A DNA stretch of 64,000 nucleotides from Occultella kanbiaonis (GTDB taxonomy: Bacteria > Actinomycetota > Actinomycetes > Actinomycetales > Beutenbergiaceae): assembly GCF_009708215.1 (NCBI RefSeq), contig NZ_CP046175.1, forward strand, positions 4,650,001-4,714,000, given 5' to 3'. The translations under genes and the position numbers were made by a program. Under the pieces are notes generated by a model. That model saw nothing but the letters and a program-made list of their open reading frames with translations. It did not search any database and was not told the origin of the DNA. Of this stretch, positions 18,643 through 27,878 are shown piece by piece. How positions within the stretch are numbered: the stretch's first letter is position 1; each line of letters begins with the position of its first letter.

Positions 18643-19839
18643 ATGAGCGAGTCAGGACGACGCGCGAGCCGTCCGTCGGCGCGCACGCGAACGCCCGGTG
18701 GTCCGATCCCCGCCTCGGCCGCGTGGCGCGAGGGCGACCCGGTCGGCCGGCGCCAGTTCGCCGACCTCGGGCCGCTGCATCTCGAGGCGGGCGGGAAGCT
18801 GCCCGAGGTCCGGATCGCGTACGAGACCTGGGGCACGCTCAACGCCCGGGCCGACAACGCGGTCCTGGTGCTGCACGCGCTCACCGGGGACTCCCACATC
18901 ACCGGTGCGGCCGAACCGGGGCACCCGACGGCCGGCTGGTGGTCGGACATGGTCGGGCCCGGGCGCCCGATCGACACCGACCGCTACTACGTGGTCGCGC
19001 CGAACGTGCTCGGGGGCTGCCAGGGCAGCACCGGCCCGTCCTCGGACGCACCGAACGGAACCCCATGGGGCAGCCGCTTCCCCTACGTGACCGTGCGCGA
19101 TCAGGTGGCCGCCGAACGGGAGCTCGCCGATCGGCTCGGCGTCGGCACCTGGGCGTTGGTCATCGGCGCCTCCATGGGTGGGCACCGCGCCCTCGAGTGG
19201 GCGGTCGGTGAGCCGGACCGGGTTGCCGCGGTGGCCGCCATCGCGACGTCCGCGCAGAGCACCGCGGACCAGATCGCCTGGGCCCACGCGCAGCTCGGCG
19301 CGATCCGCTCCGACCCGCGCTACCGCGGCGGCGACTACTACGACGCCGCCGATGACGACGGCCCGCACGCCGGACTGGGCATCGCCCGGCAGATCGCCCA
19401 CACCACCTACCGCAGCGCCCGCGAACTGGACGAACGCTTCGGACGACTGCCCCAGGGCGGCGAGAACCCGCTGGGCGGCGGTGGCCGGTTCGCCGTGCAG
19501 TCCTACCTGGACCACCACGCGAACAAGCTCGCCCGCCGCTTCGACGCGAACTCCTACGTGGTGCTCACCGAGTCGATGAACACCCACGACGTGGGCCGGG
19601 ACCGCGGCGGCGTGGATTCCGCGCTCGCCTCGATCACGGCCCGCACCCTGGCGGTCGCCGTCGACTCCGACCGACTCTTCCTGCCGAGCCAGTCCGAACG
19701 GATCGCCGAGGGCGCCCCGGACGGCACCTACCGGGTGCTCCACTCGGACTACGGCCACGACGGCTTCCTGATCGACTTCGACCAGCTCGGCCCGATCATC
19801 GCCGAGTTCCTCGGCAACCGCGCCTACCTCACCCGCTGA
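18643..19839 (+). CDS. metX: Homoserine O-acetyltransferase
   Basis: MetX (398 residues) acetylates homoserine using acetyl-CoA, supplying MetY. It is an alpha/beta hydrolase-fold enzyme with the nucleophile Ser177 in GASMGGHRALEW, Asp343 in DSDRLF and His372 in YGHDGFL. LTGDSHITG and NVLGGCQGSTGPSS are family signatures. The ATG at 18643 has an excellent GGAGGTGG seven bases upstream. About 76 bases separate it from the metY stop. The N-terminal 25 residues are basic and probably flexible. Confidence 0.94.
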   Translation: MSESGRRASRPSARTRTPGGPIPASAAWREGDPVGRRQFADLGPLHLEAGGKLPEVRIAYETWGTLNARADNAVLVLHALTGDSHITGAAEPGHPTAGWWSDMVGPGRPIDTDRYYVVAPNVLGGCQGSTGPSSDAPNGTPWGSRFPYVTVRDQVAAERELADRLGVGTWALVIGASMGGHRALEWAVGEPDRVAAVAAIATSAQSTADQIAWAHAQLGAIRSDPRYRGGDYYDAADDDGPHAGLGIARQIAHTTYRSARELDERFGRLPQGGENPLGGGGRFAVQSYLDHHANKLARRFDANSYVVLTESMNTHDVGRDRGGVDSALASITARTLAVAVDSDRLFLPSQSERIAEGAPDGTYRVLHSDYGHDGFLIDFDQLGPIIAEFLGNRAYLTR

Positions 19840-19864
19840 ACCTGCGCCGTCGGGAGCTTGCGCC

Positions 19865-20860
19865 TCAGCGTTCGTGCAACGCGACCCCCAGCTGGTCCGC
19901 GGCCTGCTGCAGCACCGACTGCACCGCGAGCGTGTCCGACCAGGGCATGACCTCGCTCTGTACCGCGCCGGCCGCAAGGGCCCGGTTCACCTCGTCGAAC
20001 TCCAGGGCGTACCCGGCGCCGTCGGGGGCCAGGTCCAACGGCTGCGGATCGGCGCCGGACCGGTGCAGCACGAGCGAGGTCGGGTGGTGGAACCGTGGCG
20101 GGATGTCGATCCAGCCGTCGGTTCCGAAGATCCGGCCCTGACCCGGCAACGGCAGCCGGAACGAGGTGAGCAGGCTCGCAGCGCGCCCGTCCGGGTAGCC
20201 GAGGCTGATCGCGGCCTCGGCGTCCACGCCGGTCTCGAGCAGGGTCCCGGTGGCCGTGACGGTCTTGGGGTCGCCGAGGAAGTGCTGGGCGAAGGAGACC
20301 ACGTAGACACCGAGGTCGAGCAGTGCCCCACCCCCGAGCTCGAGCGCGAACAGCCGGTCCGCCGGGTCGAACTCACGGCGCACCCCGAGGTCGGCCTGGA
20401 CCGCCCGGACCTCGCCGATCGCGCCGTCGGCGATCAGTTCCCGCGCCCGCACGAGGGCAGGCTGGAACCTCGTCCACATGGCCTCCATGACGAACGTGCC
20501 GGACTCGCGGGCCGCAGCGAACACCTGCTCGGCACCGGGGAGCGTGGCCGTGAACGACTTCTCCACGAGCACGGCCTTGCCGGCGCGGGCCGCCGCGACC
20601 GCCTGCCGGGCATGGTCGGAGTGCGGTGTGGCGATGTAGACGGCGTCCACCTCGGGGTCGGCGAGGAGGGCCTCGTGGGAGCCGTGTGACCGGATCGGGG
20701 TGCCCAGCGCGGCGCCGTGCTCGGCGGCGAACGCCTGCGCCCGCTCCAGCGAGGAGGACCCGACGGCGGTGAGCACCCCGCCGTCGACCTGCCCGAAGTC
20801 GGCGGCCACCTTGGCCGCGATCCGTCCCGGCCCGAGGATCCCCCAGCGCACCTGCGTCAT
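19865..20860 (-). CDS. Gfo/Idh/MocA family oxidoreductase
   Basis: This 331-residue NAD(P)-dependent oxidoreductase starts VRWGILGPGRIA with a GxGxxA nucleotide motif, then has VEKSF (the family EKP-like motif) and MEAMWTRFQP. The closest resemblance is to the trans-1,2-dihydrobenzene-1,2-diol / D-xylose dehydrogenase branch. The ATG at 20860 is preferred since GGGCGG precedes it and upstream residues are not conserved. A paralog with the same MEAMWTRF motif lies at 58465-59481. The sugar or diol substrate cannot be determined. Confidence 0.87.
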   Translation of the reverse strand: MTQVRWGILGPGRIAAKVAADFGQVDGGVLTAVGSSSLERAQAFAAEHGAALGTPIRSHGSHEALLADPEVDAVYIATPHSDHARQAVAAARAGKAVLVEKSFTATLPGAEQVFAAARESGTFVMEAMWTRFQPALVRARELIADGAIGEVRAVQADLGVRREFDPADRLFALELGGGALLDLGVYVVSFAQHFLGDPKTVTATGTLLETGVDAEAAISLGYPDGRAASLLTSFRLPLPGQGRIFGTDGWIDIPPRFHHPTSLVLHRSGADPQPLDLAPDGAGYALEFDEVNRALAAGAVQSEVMPWSDTLAVQSVLQQAADQLGVALHER

Positions 20861-20950
20861 GTCCCGCCCATCTCCCGCGATCGCCGTCGCGTTGTCGCTC
20901 ACCCGCTGCCGGTGGCGCGCGAGGCGCGCCGGTTCCGCCATCATGGTGGC

Positions 20951-21655
20951 ATGCCGACACCGCTGCCGACGCTGACCGCCGAACTACGGGACCAGTGGGA
21001 CCTGCTCCGGAGCAGGCTCGACGACCTCGACGACGATGTGCTCGCCGAGCCGAGCGCGGTCGCGGGCTGGAGCGTCGCCGAACTGGTGGCCCACCTCGGG
21101 CGCGCCATGGCGGTGTTCTCCAGCTGCGAGCCGCAGCCCACCGACGTCGAGCCCCTGCCGCTCGAGGAGTACGTGCGCGGCTACGCGATGGGTGCGGACG
21201 AGATCTCCCGGGGGACGAAGGCTCTCGCGGCCGAACTGGGTGACGACCTCCTGCCCCGCCTGGACGAGCTCGCGGAGGCGGCGTTCGACCGGCTCGCGGC
21301 CCTCACCGAGTCCGGACCCGACGCCGTGGTGCTCGCCCGCCGCGGGCCGATCACGGTGCGAGACCTCGTGCTGACCAGGATCATCGAGCTCGTGGCGCAC
21401 GGGTACGACCTCGCCACCGACCTGCCTGCTCCGGCGCCGGTCGACGCCGGTGCCCGCAAGATCGCCGCGGAGGCACTGCTCGATGCGCTCAACCGGGCCA
21501 GCGGCTACGACCTGCAGGTGGGCGACGAGGCGGCCTGGATCAAGGCGGCGACTGGCCGCATCACCTGGCCCGACGCCGTGGCCGCCGCTGCGCTGCGACC
21601 CGAGTACCTCAGTGACGGCCTGCCCGACGTGAGCCGTTTTCTGCCGTTGATCTGA
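20951..21655 (+). CDS. Maleylpyruvate isomerase-family mycothiol-dependent enzyme (DinB-like)
   Basis: This 234-residue protein has the DinB_2/MDMPI N-terminal helical bundle, with VAGWSVAELVAHLGRAM near residue 35 and ELVAHGYDLATDL near 145. The histidines in such positions bind metal in the mycothiol S-transferase-like family. The ATG at 20951 lies about 90 bases from the divergent oxidoreductase start. The 3' end overlaps the convergent gene at 21609 by 47 bases. Members take part in thiol-dependent detoxification; the substrate here is unknown. Confidence 0.8.
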   Translation: MPTPLPTLTAELRDQWDLLRSRLDDLDDDVLAEPSAVAGWSVAELVAHLGRAMAVFSSCEPQPTDVEPLPLEEYVRGYAMGADEISRGTKALAAELGDDLLPRLDELAEAAFDRLAALTESGPDAVVLARRGPITVRDLVLTRIIELVAHGYDLATDLPAPAPVDAGARKIAAEALLDALNRASGYDLQVGDEAAWIKAATGRITWPDAVAAAALRPEYLSDGLPDVSRFLPLI

Positions 21656-22922
21656 GCGCACGACGGCTCGAGTCGCCACCCGGGCCGGGCGGGGCCGGGG
21701 CGGCCCGGTGGTGTTCGGCGCGGGTGGTCCGAATGACCTCGGCGCGGGCGTCGGCGAGCGCGAGGCCGCCCTCGGCGAAGCGCCACTGGGACCAGGCATC
21801 CGCCGGTTCGTGACCGAGCAGATGCGCGGCGGCGGACGCGAGCTCGCCGTGCTCGGCGCCACCTGCAAGCACCACCACGCCGTCCTCGCGGAGCCACGCC
21901 GGATGGTCGTGGTCCCTCGACCGGAGCACGATGCGCACCGGTGCGTCCACCAGTGCCGCGACCGCGCGCAGGTTCTCCGATGCCCGGACCGCCTCCGGCT
22001 CGCGTCGAGCCGCCGGGCGAGCCTCCGGCCGAGCGACCGGCTCGGGTCGAGGAGCGAAGCGGGACTCGTGCTCGTCGACCGGAGCGGGGCGGCCGACCGG
22101 CGCCGGCCCGTCGACCGGGCCGGGCCAGGTGAGCGGGCCGGGCCCGTTGAGCGGGGCAGGTTGGTCGACCGGAACAGGTGAGCTGACCGGAACCGGTGGG
22201 TCAGCCGGAGCGGGCGGACCGAACGGAGCGGGCGGCGTCGACGGGTCGGGCCGACCGGCCGCTGCCGGCCGGGCCCAGGGCTGGGCCGGAGCGGGCTGGG
22301 CCGGCGGGTCGGCCGGGCCGGCGTCCGCGGAGACCGCGGCACCGGCGAGCGGCGCGAGCTCGGGCACCGCCGCGCCGTCGAACACCCGCAACCTGGCCGG
22401 CGCCACGTCAGCGACCTCGAGCAGCGGGGCACCGGTGGGCGTCTCCCGGACGTCCACCGCGACCACTCGCACGCCGTGCAGCACCCGCAGGCCGGAGAGC
22501 ACCTCCGAGGAGACGTCGCCGGCGAGCAGGTACAGCTGCGGTCCGGGCCGAGGTCCGGCGGGCCGGGCCTCCCGGAACGCGTTCCAGTCCCTCCGGAATC
22601 CGGGGACGCCGGCGCGGTAGCGGCCTGCGATGGTCAGCCAGGGCGCCGCCGCGTTCTCACCGGCCCGGGCGAGGGCGCGCATCAGGGTGGCCGAGTCGAC
22701 CCGGTCCACGACCACCGCGGTGACCACCTGACCGGCCGGGTCCATCGCGGTCAGCACGGGCTCGGCGCCGTCGCTCCAGCTGATCGGGAACAGGTCCGCC
22801 TCGAGCACGTCGAGCAGATACCGGCGCAGCGCCGATTTCAGCTCCTGGGTCAATCGGCTCGGGCCCTGCCTTCCGAACGTCGCTGGGACGAGGTGTCCGG
22901 ACTCGAACGCGAATGACGGCAT
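21609..22922 (-). CDS. Unknown protein with Pro/Gly-rich central region
   Basis: This 437-residue protein was not recognised. The N-terminal 200 residues look globular (FESGHLVPATFGRQG, LYLLAGDVSSEVLSGLRVL, LRVFDG). Residues about 205-300 are a long Pro/Ala/Gly stretch with repeated PAPVDxPAP-like units, and the C-terminal 110 residues again look folded (NLRAVAALVDAPVRIVL, GVVVLAGG). No signal peptide or membrane segment is visible, so it is probably cytoplasmic. The ATG at 22922 follows an AGAAGAGATCC stretch. Its 3' end overlaps the convergent mycothiol-dependent gene, so the last 15 residues are uncertain. Confidence 0.7.
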   Translation of the reverse strand: MPSFAFESGHLVPATFGRQGPSRLTQELKSALRRYLLDVLEADLFPISWSDGAEPVLTAMDPAGQVVTAVVVDRVDSATLMRALARAGENAAAPWLTIAGRYRAGVPGFRRDWNAFREARPAGPRPGPQLYLLAGDVSSEVLSGLRVLHGVRVVAVDVRETPTGAPLLEVADVAPARLRVFDGAAVPELAPLAGAAVSADAGPADPPAQPAPAQPWARPAAAGRPDPSTPPAPFGPPAPADPPVPVSSPVPVDQPAPLNGPGPLTWPGPVDGPAPVGRPAPVDEHESRFAPRPEPVARPEARPAARREPEAVRASENLRAVAALVDAPVRIVLRSRDHDHPAWLREDGVVVLAGGAEHGELASAAAHLLGHEPADAWSQWRFAEGGLALADARAEVIRTTRAEHHRAAPAPPGPGGDSSRRALRSTAENGSRRAGRH

Positions 22923-23036
22923 CGGCAAGGATCTCTTCTGATGGCAGCGGGGGGCGCGGCGAGCCTCTCGTAAAGGCGCGCCGTCCAATCTGACTCTCCT
23001 GCCCCGCCGACCATTCTGGCACTCCTGACGCAGGGA

Positions 23037-25997
23037 TCAAGGGCGCCGGAGCAACTGGGCCAGTTGCATTCCGGTAACACCTGCCAACTGCTGCGCCTGG
23101 GTGCGGCAGGAGTACCCGTCGGCGAGGTAGACGGCCCCCTCGGGGGCCTCCCGCAGGGCCGGCAGCAGGGCCTGCTCGGCCACCGCGACCGAGACGTCGT
23201 AGTGCCCCTTCTCCATGCCGAAGTTCCCCGCCAGCCCGCAGCAGGTGCCGAGCGTCGACACCTGTGCACCGGCCCGGCGCAGCACCTCAAGGTCCGCCTC
23301 GTACCCCATCACGGCGTGCTGGTGGCAGTGCGGCTGGGCGATCACCTGCAGGCCGGACAGCTCCGGCGGCGCCCAGTCCGCCGGCCCGAGCGGCGCGGGC
23401 GCGGTCAGCAGCTCCGCGAGCGTGTAGGTGCCCTTCGCCAGGGCCGCAGCACGGGGATCGTCGGGGAACAGGTCCGGCAGGTCCGAGCGCAGCACCGCCG
23501 TGCAGGACGGCTCGATGCCGATGATCGGGATACCCGCCTCGGCGTAGGGGCCGAGCACGTCCATCGTCTGGCGCAGCCGCGCCCTGGCGCCGTCGAGCTG
23601 CCCGGTCGAGATCCAGGTGAGGCCGCAGCACGCGCTCGCCTCCGGCATCCGCACGGTGTACCCGGCCTGCTCGAGCACCGCCACCATGGCGCGGGCGCCG
23701 GTGGTGTCCAGGTGCTCGGAGAACGAGTCCGCCCAGAGCAGCACCTCGGTCGAGCCCGAGGCGATGCCCGACGGCGGAGCCTGGCCGGGCACCGAGCTCG
23801 CCCCGGTCGTGGGTGCGGCCGTGTCGCGGGCTGCGCCCGCGCGAGCGGCGCGGGACCGATCGCGCGCCCGCCTGCCCCACCACCTGCGCAACGGCTCGTC
23901 CGCGAAGGTGACCATCCGCCGTCGGGTATCCATGCCACCACCGGCGAGCACGAGCTTCGCGATCGGGCGCACCCCCAGGACCGCGTTCACCAGCCTTGAC
24001 ACACCCGGCACGGACGTGATCAGCCGGGCCCACCGCGGCAGCCAGCCGAGCGCGTAGTGGCTGATCGGGCGGACCTTGCCGCGGTAGCTGCGGTGCAGCA
24101 CCTCGGACTTGTACTGGGCCATGTCCACCCCGGCCGGGCAGTCGGACGAGCACGCCTTGCAGGACAGGCACAGGTCGAGAGAGTCGTGCACCTCGGGCGC
24201 GTCCCAGCCCTGCACGAGGGTGCCGTTCGCCATCTCCTGGAGCACCCGGGCGCGGCCGCGGGTGGAGTTCTTCTCGTCCCTGGTGGCCAGGTAGGAGGGG
24301 CACATGAAGGACCCGGCGTCGGTCAGGTCCGCGCGACATTTGCCGACCCCGACACACCGGTGCACGGCCGTGGTGAAGTCGCCGTCGTCGTGGGCGAACG
24401 CGAAGCCGGACCCGGACAGCATCGGCAGCGGGCGGGCGTGCGGGCGCCGCAGGTCGTCGTCCACGGCGCGGGGCCGCACCACGACGCCCGGGTTGAGCAG
24501 ATCCTCGGGGTCGAAGAGCGCCTTGACCGCTTCGAACGCCGCGATCGCCTCGGCCGAGTACATCAGCGGCAGCAGCTCGCCCCGGGCCCGGCCGTCCCCG
24601 TGCTCGCCGGAGAGGGAGCCACCGTGGGAGGCCACGAGCCGCGCGGCGTCGAGCATGAAGGACCGGAACTGCGCGGCGCCGGCCTCGTCGGTCATCGGGA
24701 AGTCGATGCGCACGTGGATGCAGCCGTCCCCGAAGTGCCCGTACGGCAGACCGGACACCCCGTAGGAGTCCATCAGCGCCTCGAACTCGCGCAGGTAGGT
24801 GCCGAGCCGCTCGGGCGGGACCGCGGCATCCTCCCAGCCCGGCCACGCCTGCGCACCGGTCGCGGTGCGCCCGGCCAGGCCGGCGCCATCGGCACGGATC
24901 TGCCACATCGCGGTCGCGTCCGGCCCGGGCGGCATGATCCGGGCCGCTTCGGTGCCGGAGTCCGCGACGATCGCCTGGGCGGAGGCGAGCGCGGCCTCGG
25001 GCGTCTCGCCGCCCACCTCCACGAGCAGCCACCCGGCGCCCGGCGGGAGCTCCGGGACCGAGTCGGCGCCCTTGTGGGCGCGCACCACGTCGACGAGCTT
25101 CGCGTCCAGGCCCTCGATCGCGAGCGGGGCGTGGGCGAGCATCGCGGGCACGGCGTCCGCGGCCGCGGGCATGTCCGGGTAGCCGAGGGCGACGAGCACC
25201 GGCGAGCTCGGGATCGGCACCAGGTTCACGGTCGCCTCGAGGATCGTGACCAGGGTTCCCTCCGTCCCGACCAGGAACTTCGCGAGGTCGGTGCCGTGCT
25301 CGGGCAGCAGGTGCTCGAGGGAGTACCCGGAGACCTGGCGGCCGAACCGGCCGAACTCGGTGCGGATCAGCGCGAGGCGCGAGCGGACCAGGTCCGCCAG
25401 GCCGGGGATCTCGTCGAGGGCACCGGAACCGGTGCTCGTGGTGAACCGCCGCCCGGTGCCGTCCACGACGTCCAGAGCGATCGTGTTGTCCACCGTGCGC
25501 CCGTACGCGACCGCGTGCGGGCCGCAGGCGTTGTTGCCGATCATGCCGGCGAGGGTGGCCCGGGCCTGGGTGGACGGGTCCGGTCCGAAACGGAGGCCGT
25601 GCGGTTTCGCGGCCGCCTGCAGGTCCGACATCACGACGCCCGGCTGCACGCGGGCGGTGCGGGCGACCGGGTCGATCTCGAGGATCTTGTTCAGGTGCCG
25701 GGAGAAGTCGATCACGATGCCGGGCCCGACGGCGTTGCCCGCCACCGAGGTGCCGCCGCCCCGGGAGGTGACCGGGCTTCCGTGCGCGCGGGCGGTGGCG
25801 AGGGTCGCGAGGACGTCCTCGGTACTGCGTGGGAACACCACCACCTGCGGCGGCACCCGGTAGTTGGACGCGTCGGTGGCGTACTCGGACCGGCGCCGCG
25901 CGGACGCGTCGACCTCACCGTCGATCGCGCGGTCCAGGGCCGCGACCAGGTCGGTCAGCTCGGGCGCCACGGGGGGATTCGTGCTCACGGTCGACAC
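23037..25997 (-). CDS. FAD-binding and (Fe-S)-binding oxidoreductase, D-lactate dehydrogenase-like
   Basis: The roughly 986-residue flavoprotein combines an FAD-binding type 4 domain (GGGTSVAGNAVG near residue 80), an FAD-linked oxidase C-terminal domain, and 4Fe-4S ferredoxin motifs (cysteines in about 548-625, including CLSCKACSSDCP). Two CCG-type cysteine-rich domains follow (CCGLTW near 786 and CCGLAGN near 918). This is the GlpC/Dld-II/D-2-hydroxyglutarate dehydrogenase-type fusion that oxidises D-2-hydroxy acids and passes electrons to quinone. The substrate is inferred as D-lactate or a relative. The GTG at 25997 or 25988 is the start; there is no strong ribosome site. Confidence 0.88.
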   Translation of the reverse strand: MSTVSTNPPVAPELTDLVAALDRAIDGEVDASARRRSEYATDASNYRVPPQVVVFPRSTEDVLATLATARAHGSPVTSRGGGTSVAGNAVGPGIVIDFSRHLNKILEIDPVARTARVQPGVVMSDLQAAAKPHGLRFGPDPSTQARATLAGMIGNNACGPHAVAYGRTVDNTIALDVVDGTGRRFTTSTGSGALDEIPGLADLVRSRLALIRTEFGRFGRQVSGYSLEHLLPEHGTDLAKFLVGTEGTLVTILEATVNLVPIPSSPVLVALGYPDMPAAADAVPAMLAHAPLAIEGLDAKLVDVVRAHKGADSVPELPPGAGWLLVEVGGETPEAALASAQAIVADSGTEAARIMPPGPDATAMWQIRADGAGLAGRTATGAQAWPGWEDAAVPPERLGTYLREFEALMDSYGVSGLPYGHFGDGCIHVRIDFPMTDEAGAAQFRSFMLDAARLVASHGGSLSGEHGDGRARGELLPLMYSAEAIAAFEAVKALFDPEDLLNPGVVVRPRAVDDDLRRPHARPLPMLSGSGFAFAHDDGDFTTAVHRCVGVGKCRADLTDAGSFMCPSYLATRDEKNSTRGRARVLQEMANGTLVQGWDAPEVHDSLDLCLSCKACSSDCPAGVDMAQYKSEVLHRSYRGKVRPISHYALGWLPRWARLITSVPGVSRLVNAVLGVRPIAKLVLAGGGMDTRRRMVTFADEPLRRWWGRRARDRSRAARAGAARDTAAPTTGASSVPGQAPPSGIASGSTEVLLWADSFSEHLDTTGARAMVAVLEQAGYTVRMPEASACCGLTWISTGQLDGARARLRQTMDVLGPYAEAGIPIIGIEPSCTAVLRSDLPDLFPDDPRAAALAKGTYTLAELLTAPAPLGPADWAPPELSGLQVIAQPHCHQHAVMGYEADLEVLRRAGAQVSTLGTCCGLAGNFGMEKGHYDVSVAVAEQALLPALREAPEGAVYLADGYSCRTQAQQLAGVTGMQLAQLLRRP

Positions 25998-26150
25998 GCT
26001 CGTCAGTTTCCCACGCCGCCCGCGCGCCGGGTGCTGACGTCCGCGCCTCGGCGCGGCCGCCGGACTCCCCCGCGTGGACTCCCCCCGCACGGCGGTCGTC
26101 GGCCGCCGTCGGCGGTCGAGGACCGTCGACTTAGTGGGATCACGGTCGAA

Positions 26151-26198
26151 CTAGTGTCGGGCAACTGACTAGGTCGCGCCGGAACCACCTAGGTCGCG
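26151..26198. repeat. CTAG-containing repeats upstream of the FAD/Fe-S gene
   Basis: CTAGGTCGCG occurs twice as a perfect 10-bp direct repeat (26169-26178 and 26189-26198), exactly 20 bp apart, and a further CTAG occurs at 26151. It lies 150-200 bases upstream of the oxidoreductase start. Two-turn spacing fits a regulator binding the same face of DNA. No gene lies in 25998-26255. Confidence 0.45.
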
Positions 26199-26219
26199 GA
26201 CGCCGTCGCGTCATCCCGC

Positions 26220-26246
26220 CCGCCCGGACCCCTCCGGCCCGGGCGG
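26220..26246 (-). terminator. GC hairpin after the sigma-linked membrane protein gene
   Basis: CCGCCCGG (26220-26227) and CCGGGCGG (26239-26246) form a perfect 8-bp stem with an 11-base loop, 10 bases beyond the stop at 26256. Confidence 0.6.
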
Positions 26247-26255
26247 ACGGTGGTC

Positions 26256-27746
26256 TCATTCGGCGCTGAAGTCCAGCCCCGCGTCGGCGACGGCGTTGAC
26301 GGTCCAGGTCCCGCCGTCGGTGTCGAACAGGCGCCACGCCGGCACCAGGACCACCGAGCCGTCGTTCTGGTGGACCGACATCAGGACGAGCTCCGACCCG
26401 TTGATCGTCACCTGCTGCACCGGCCAGTCGATCGGGGCGCCGGGCTCGGCCGGAACCGGGGCCGCGGTCGGCGGCTCACCGGAATCGACCGGTTCGTCCG
26501 CGGGACCGACTCCCGGTGCCTGCGCCGGTTCCTGAGCGGCGGCGTCGGGCGCGGTCTCGCCGGCGGACTCCTCCGTGGCCGCCGAGTCCTGCGCCGCGTC
26601 CGCCGAGCCGTCCCGGGCGATGGCGGCCCCGTCCTCGGCCGAGGCGAACGGCATCATCCCGCCGCCGAAGGCACCGAACCTCGGGTCGGTGAGCCGGGCC
26701 ACGGCCTCGGTCGGCGAGACCACGTCATAGGTGCCGAGGGAGTAGACGTCCGCCAGCGACCCCCAGATGGACGCGATCCCACCGGTCGTCACGGTGAACT
26801 GCCACCCGACCACACCGTCGAGCGAGCCCGCGCCGATCGCGGGGGTGGCCACCACGTTCGTCGCGTGCTCCCCCGGCTCCGTGATGCTCCAGTTGAAGTC
26901 GTCGACGTCGACGCCGGCCGCGGTCAGGACCTCCTGAGCGGCGGCGATCGCCTCGTCCTGCCCGGCCGCGACCTGCTCGTTGCCGCAGTCGACCGTTCCG
27001 GAGTCCGCGTCCGGTTCGATCTGCTCGATCTCAGCACACAGCCACGGATCCACGCTCGGGTCGGTGTAGCTGGTGGACGCCGTGCCGTCGACGTACACCG
27101 AGAGCACCGGCCCACCGGCCTCCCACGATCCCACCGCCCAGACGCCGTCGGCGAGGACCGGCTCCCCCTCGAGCCCGAGCGCCTGCGCGAACTGCGCGAC
27201 CCGCTCGGCGGTCAGTGCCGCGGTCGGGTCCAGACCATAGGCCTCGGCCGCCGAACCGTCCGTCGAGAGCCCGGCTGCGGTGAACTCCGTGCGTCCGTAC
27301 CCGGCGAACATCCGGTCCGCCTGCGTCGTGTCGGCGCCGAGCCCTTCCGACGCCACCGACGGATCGGCCGCCTCACCTGACGGATCGCCCGCCGCGCCGC
27401 CACCGGCAACGGTCGTTCCGCCGTCGTCCTGCGGTCCGCTCGCGGCACCGATCGCGTAACCGCCGCCACCGAACACCGCGAGCGCGGCGACCGACGCCGC
27501 GACCAGCAGCCCGCGTCGGCCACGTCCGGCGGACGCGCGGCGCGTCCGTGCAGCGAGGAGTTCGTCGTCGTGCTCGGTGTCCTCGTGGTTGCCGCTGCCG
27601 GCCTCGTGACCGTCGCCCAGCTCGCCGACGCGTGCGGTCACCGCGAGCCGGAGCGCGTCGAGATCCGGGCTGGACCCGGCAGCCGGGTCGGCGGCGCGCA
27701 GCCGTCGCAGTGCCTCGTCGGTACCCTCAGGGCCGTCGGCTCTCAT
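26256..27746 (-). CDS. One-pass membrane protein beside an ECF sigma factor (possible anti-sigma)
   Basis: The 496-residue protein has a charged cytoplasmic part (1-78), one membrane segment (about 79-102), and a large outside part. The outside part has a low-complexity Ala/Glu/Pro stretch (about 365-435) and a short C-terminal beta-rich unit (VQQVTINGSELVLMSVH). It lies 132 bases downstream of the ECF sigma gene on the same strand, the usual place for an anti-sigma factor. The zinc-binding HxxxCxxC motif of ZAS-type anti-sigmas is absent. The ATG at 27746 has AGAGG upstream. The anti-sigma role is inferred from position and topology only. Confidence 0.7.
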   Translation of the reverse strand: MRADGPEGTDEALRRLRAADPAAGSSPDLDALRLAVTARVGELGDGHEAGSGNHEDTEHDDELLAARTRRASAGRGRRGLLVAASVAALAVFGGGGYAIGAASGPQDDGGTTVAGGGAAGDPSGEAADPSVASEGLGADTTQADRMFAGYGRTEFTAAGLSTDGSAAEAYGLDPTAALTAERVAQFAQALGLEGEPVLADGVWAVGSWEAGGPVLSVYVDGTASTSYTDPSVDPWLCAEIEQIEPDADSGTVDCGNEQVAAGQDEAIAAAQEVLTAAGVDVDDFNWSITEPGEHATNVVATPAIGAGSLDGVVGWQFTVTTGGIASIWGSLADVYSLGTYDVVSPTEAVARLTDPRFGAFGGGMMPFASAEDGAAIARDGSADAAQDSAATEESAGETAPDAAAQEPAQAPGVGPADEPVDSGEPPTAAPVPAEPGAPIDWPVQQVTINGSELVLMSVHQNDGSVVLVPAWRLFDTDGGTWTVNAVADAGLDFSAE

Positions 27747-27878
27747 CTGGTGTCCTCTCACGTGCGGGCGGGTGCCGCTTCGTCCCGGCGGGCAACCCTG
27801 CGTCCCCTCTGCCCTGCCTGTGTGCCGTCGACGGCGGATGTTGCGTCGGGCGATCGGCGCACCGGTGTGTGCCGTGCC

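Noticed and set aside
24057-26168. Long plus-strand frame opposite the FAD/Fe-S oxidoreductase
   Set aside because: It has the mirror composition of a real gene and no family features; the opposite strand carries all flavin and Fe-S motifs.
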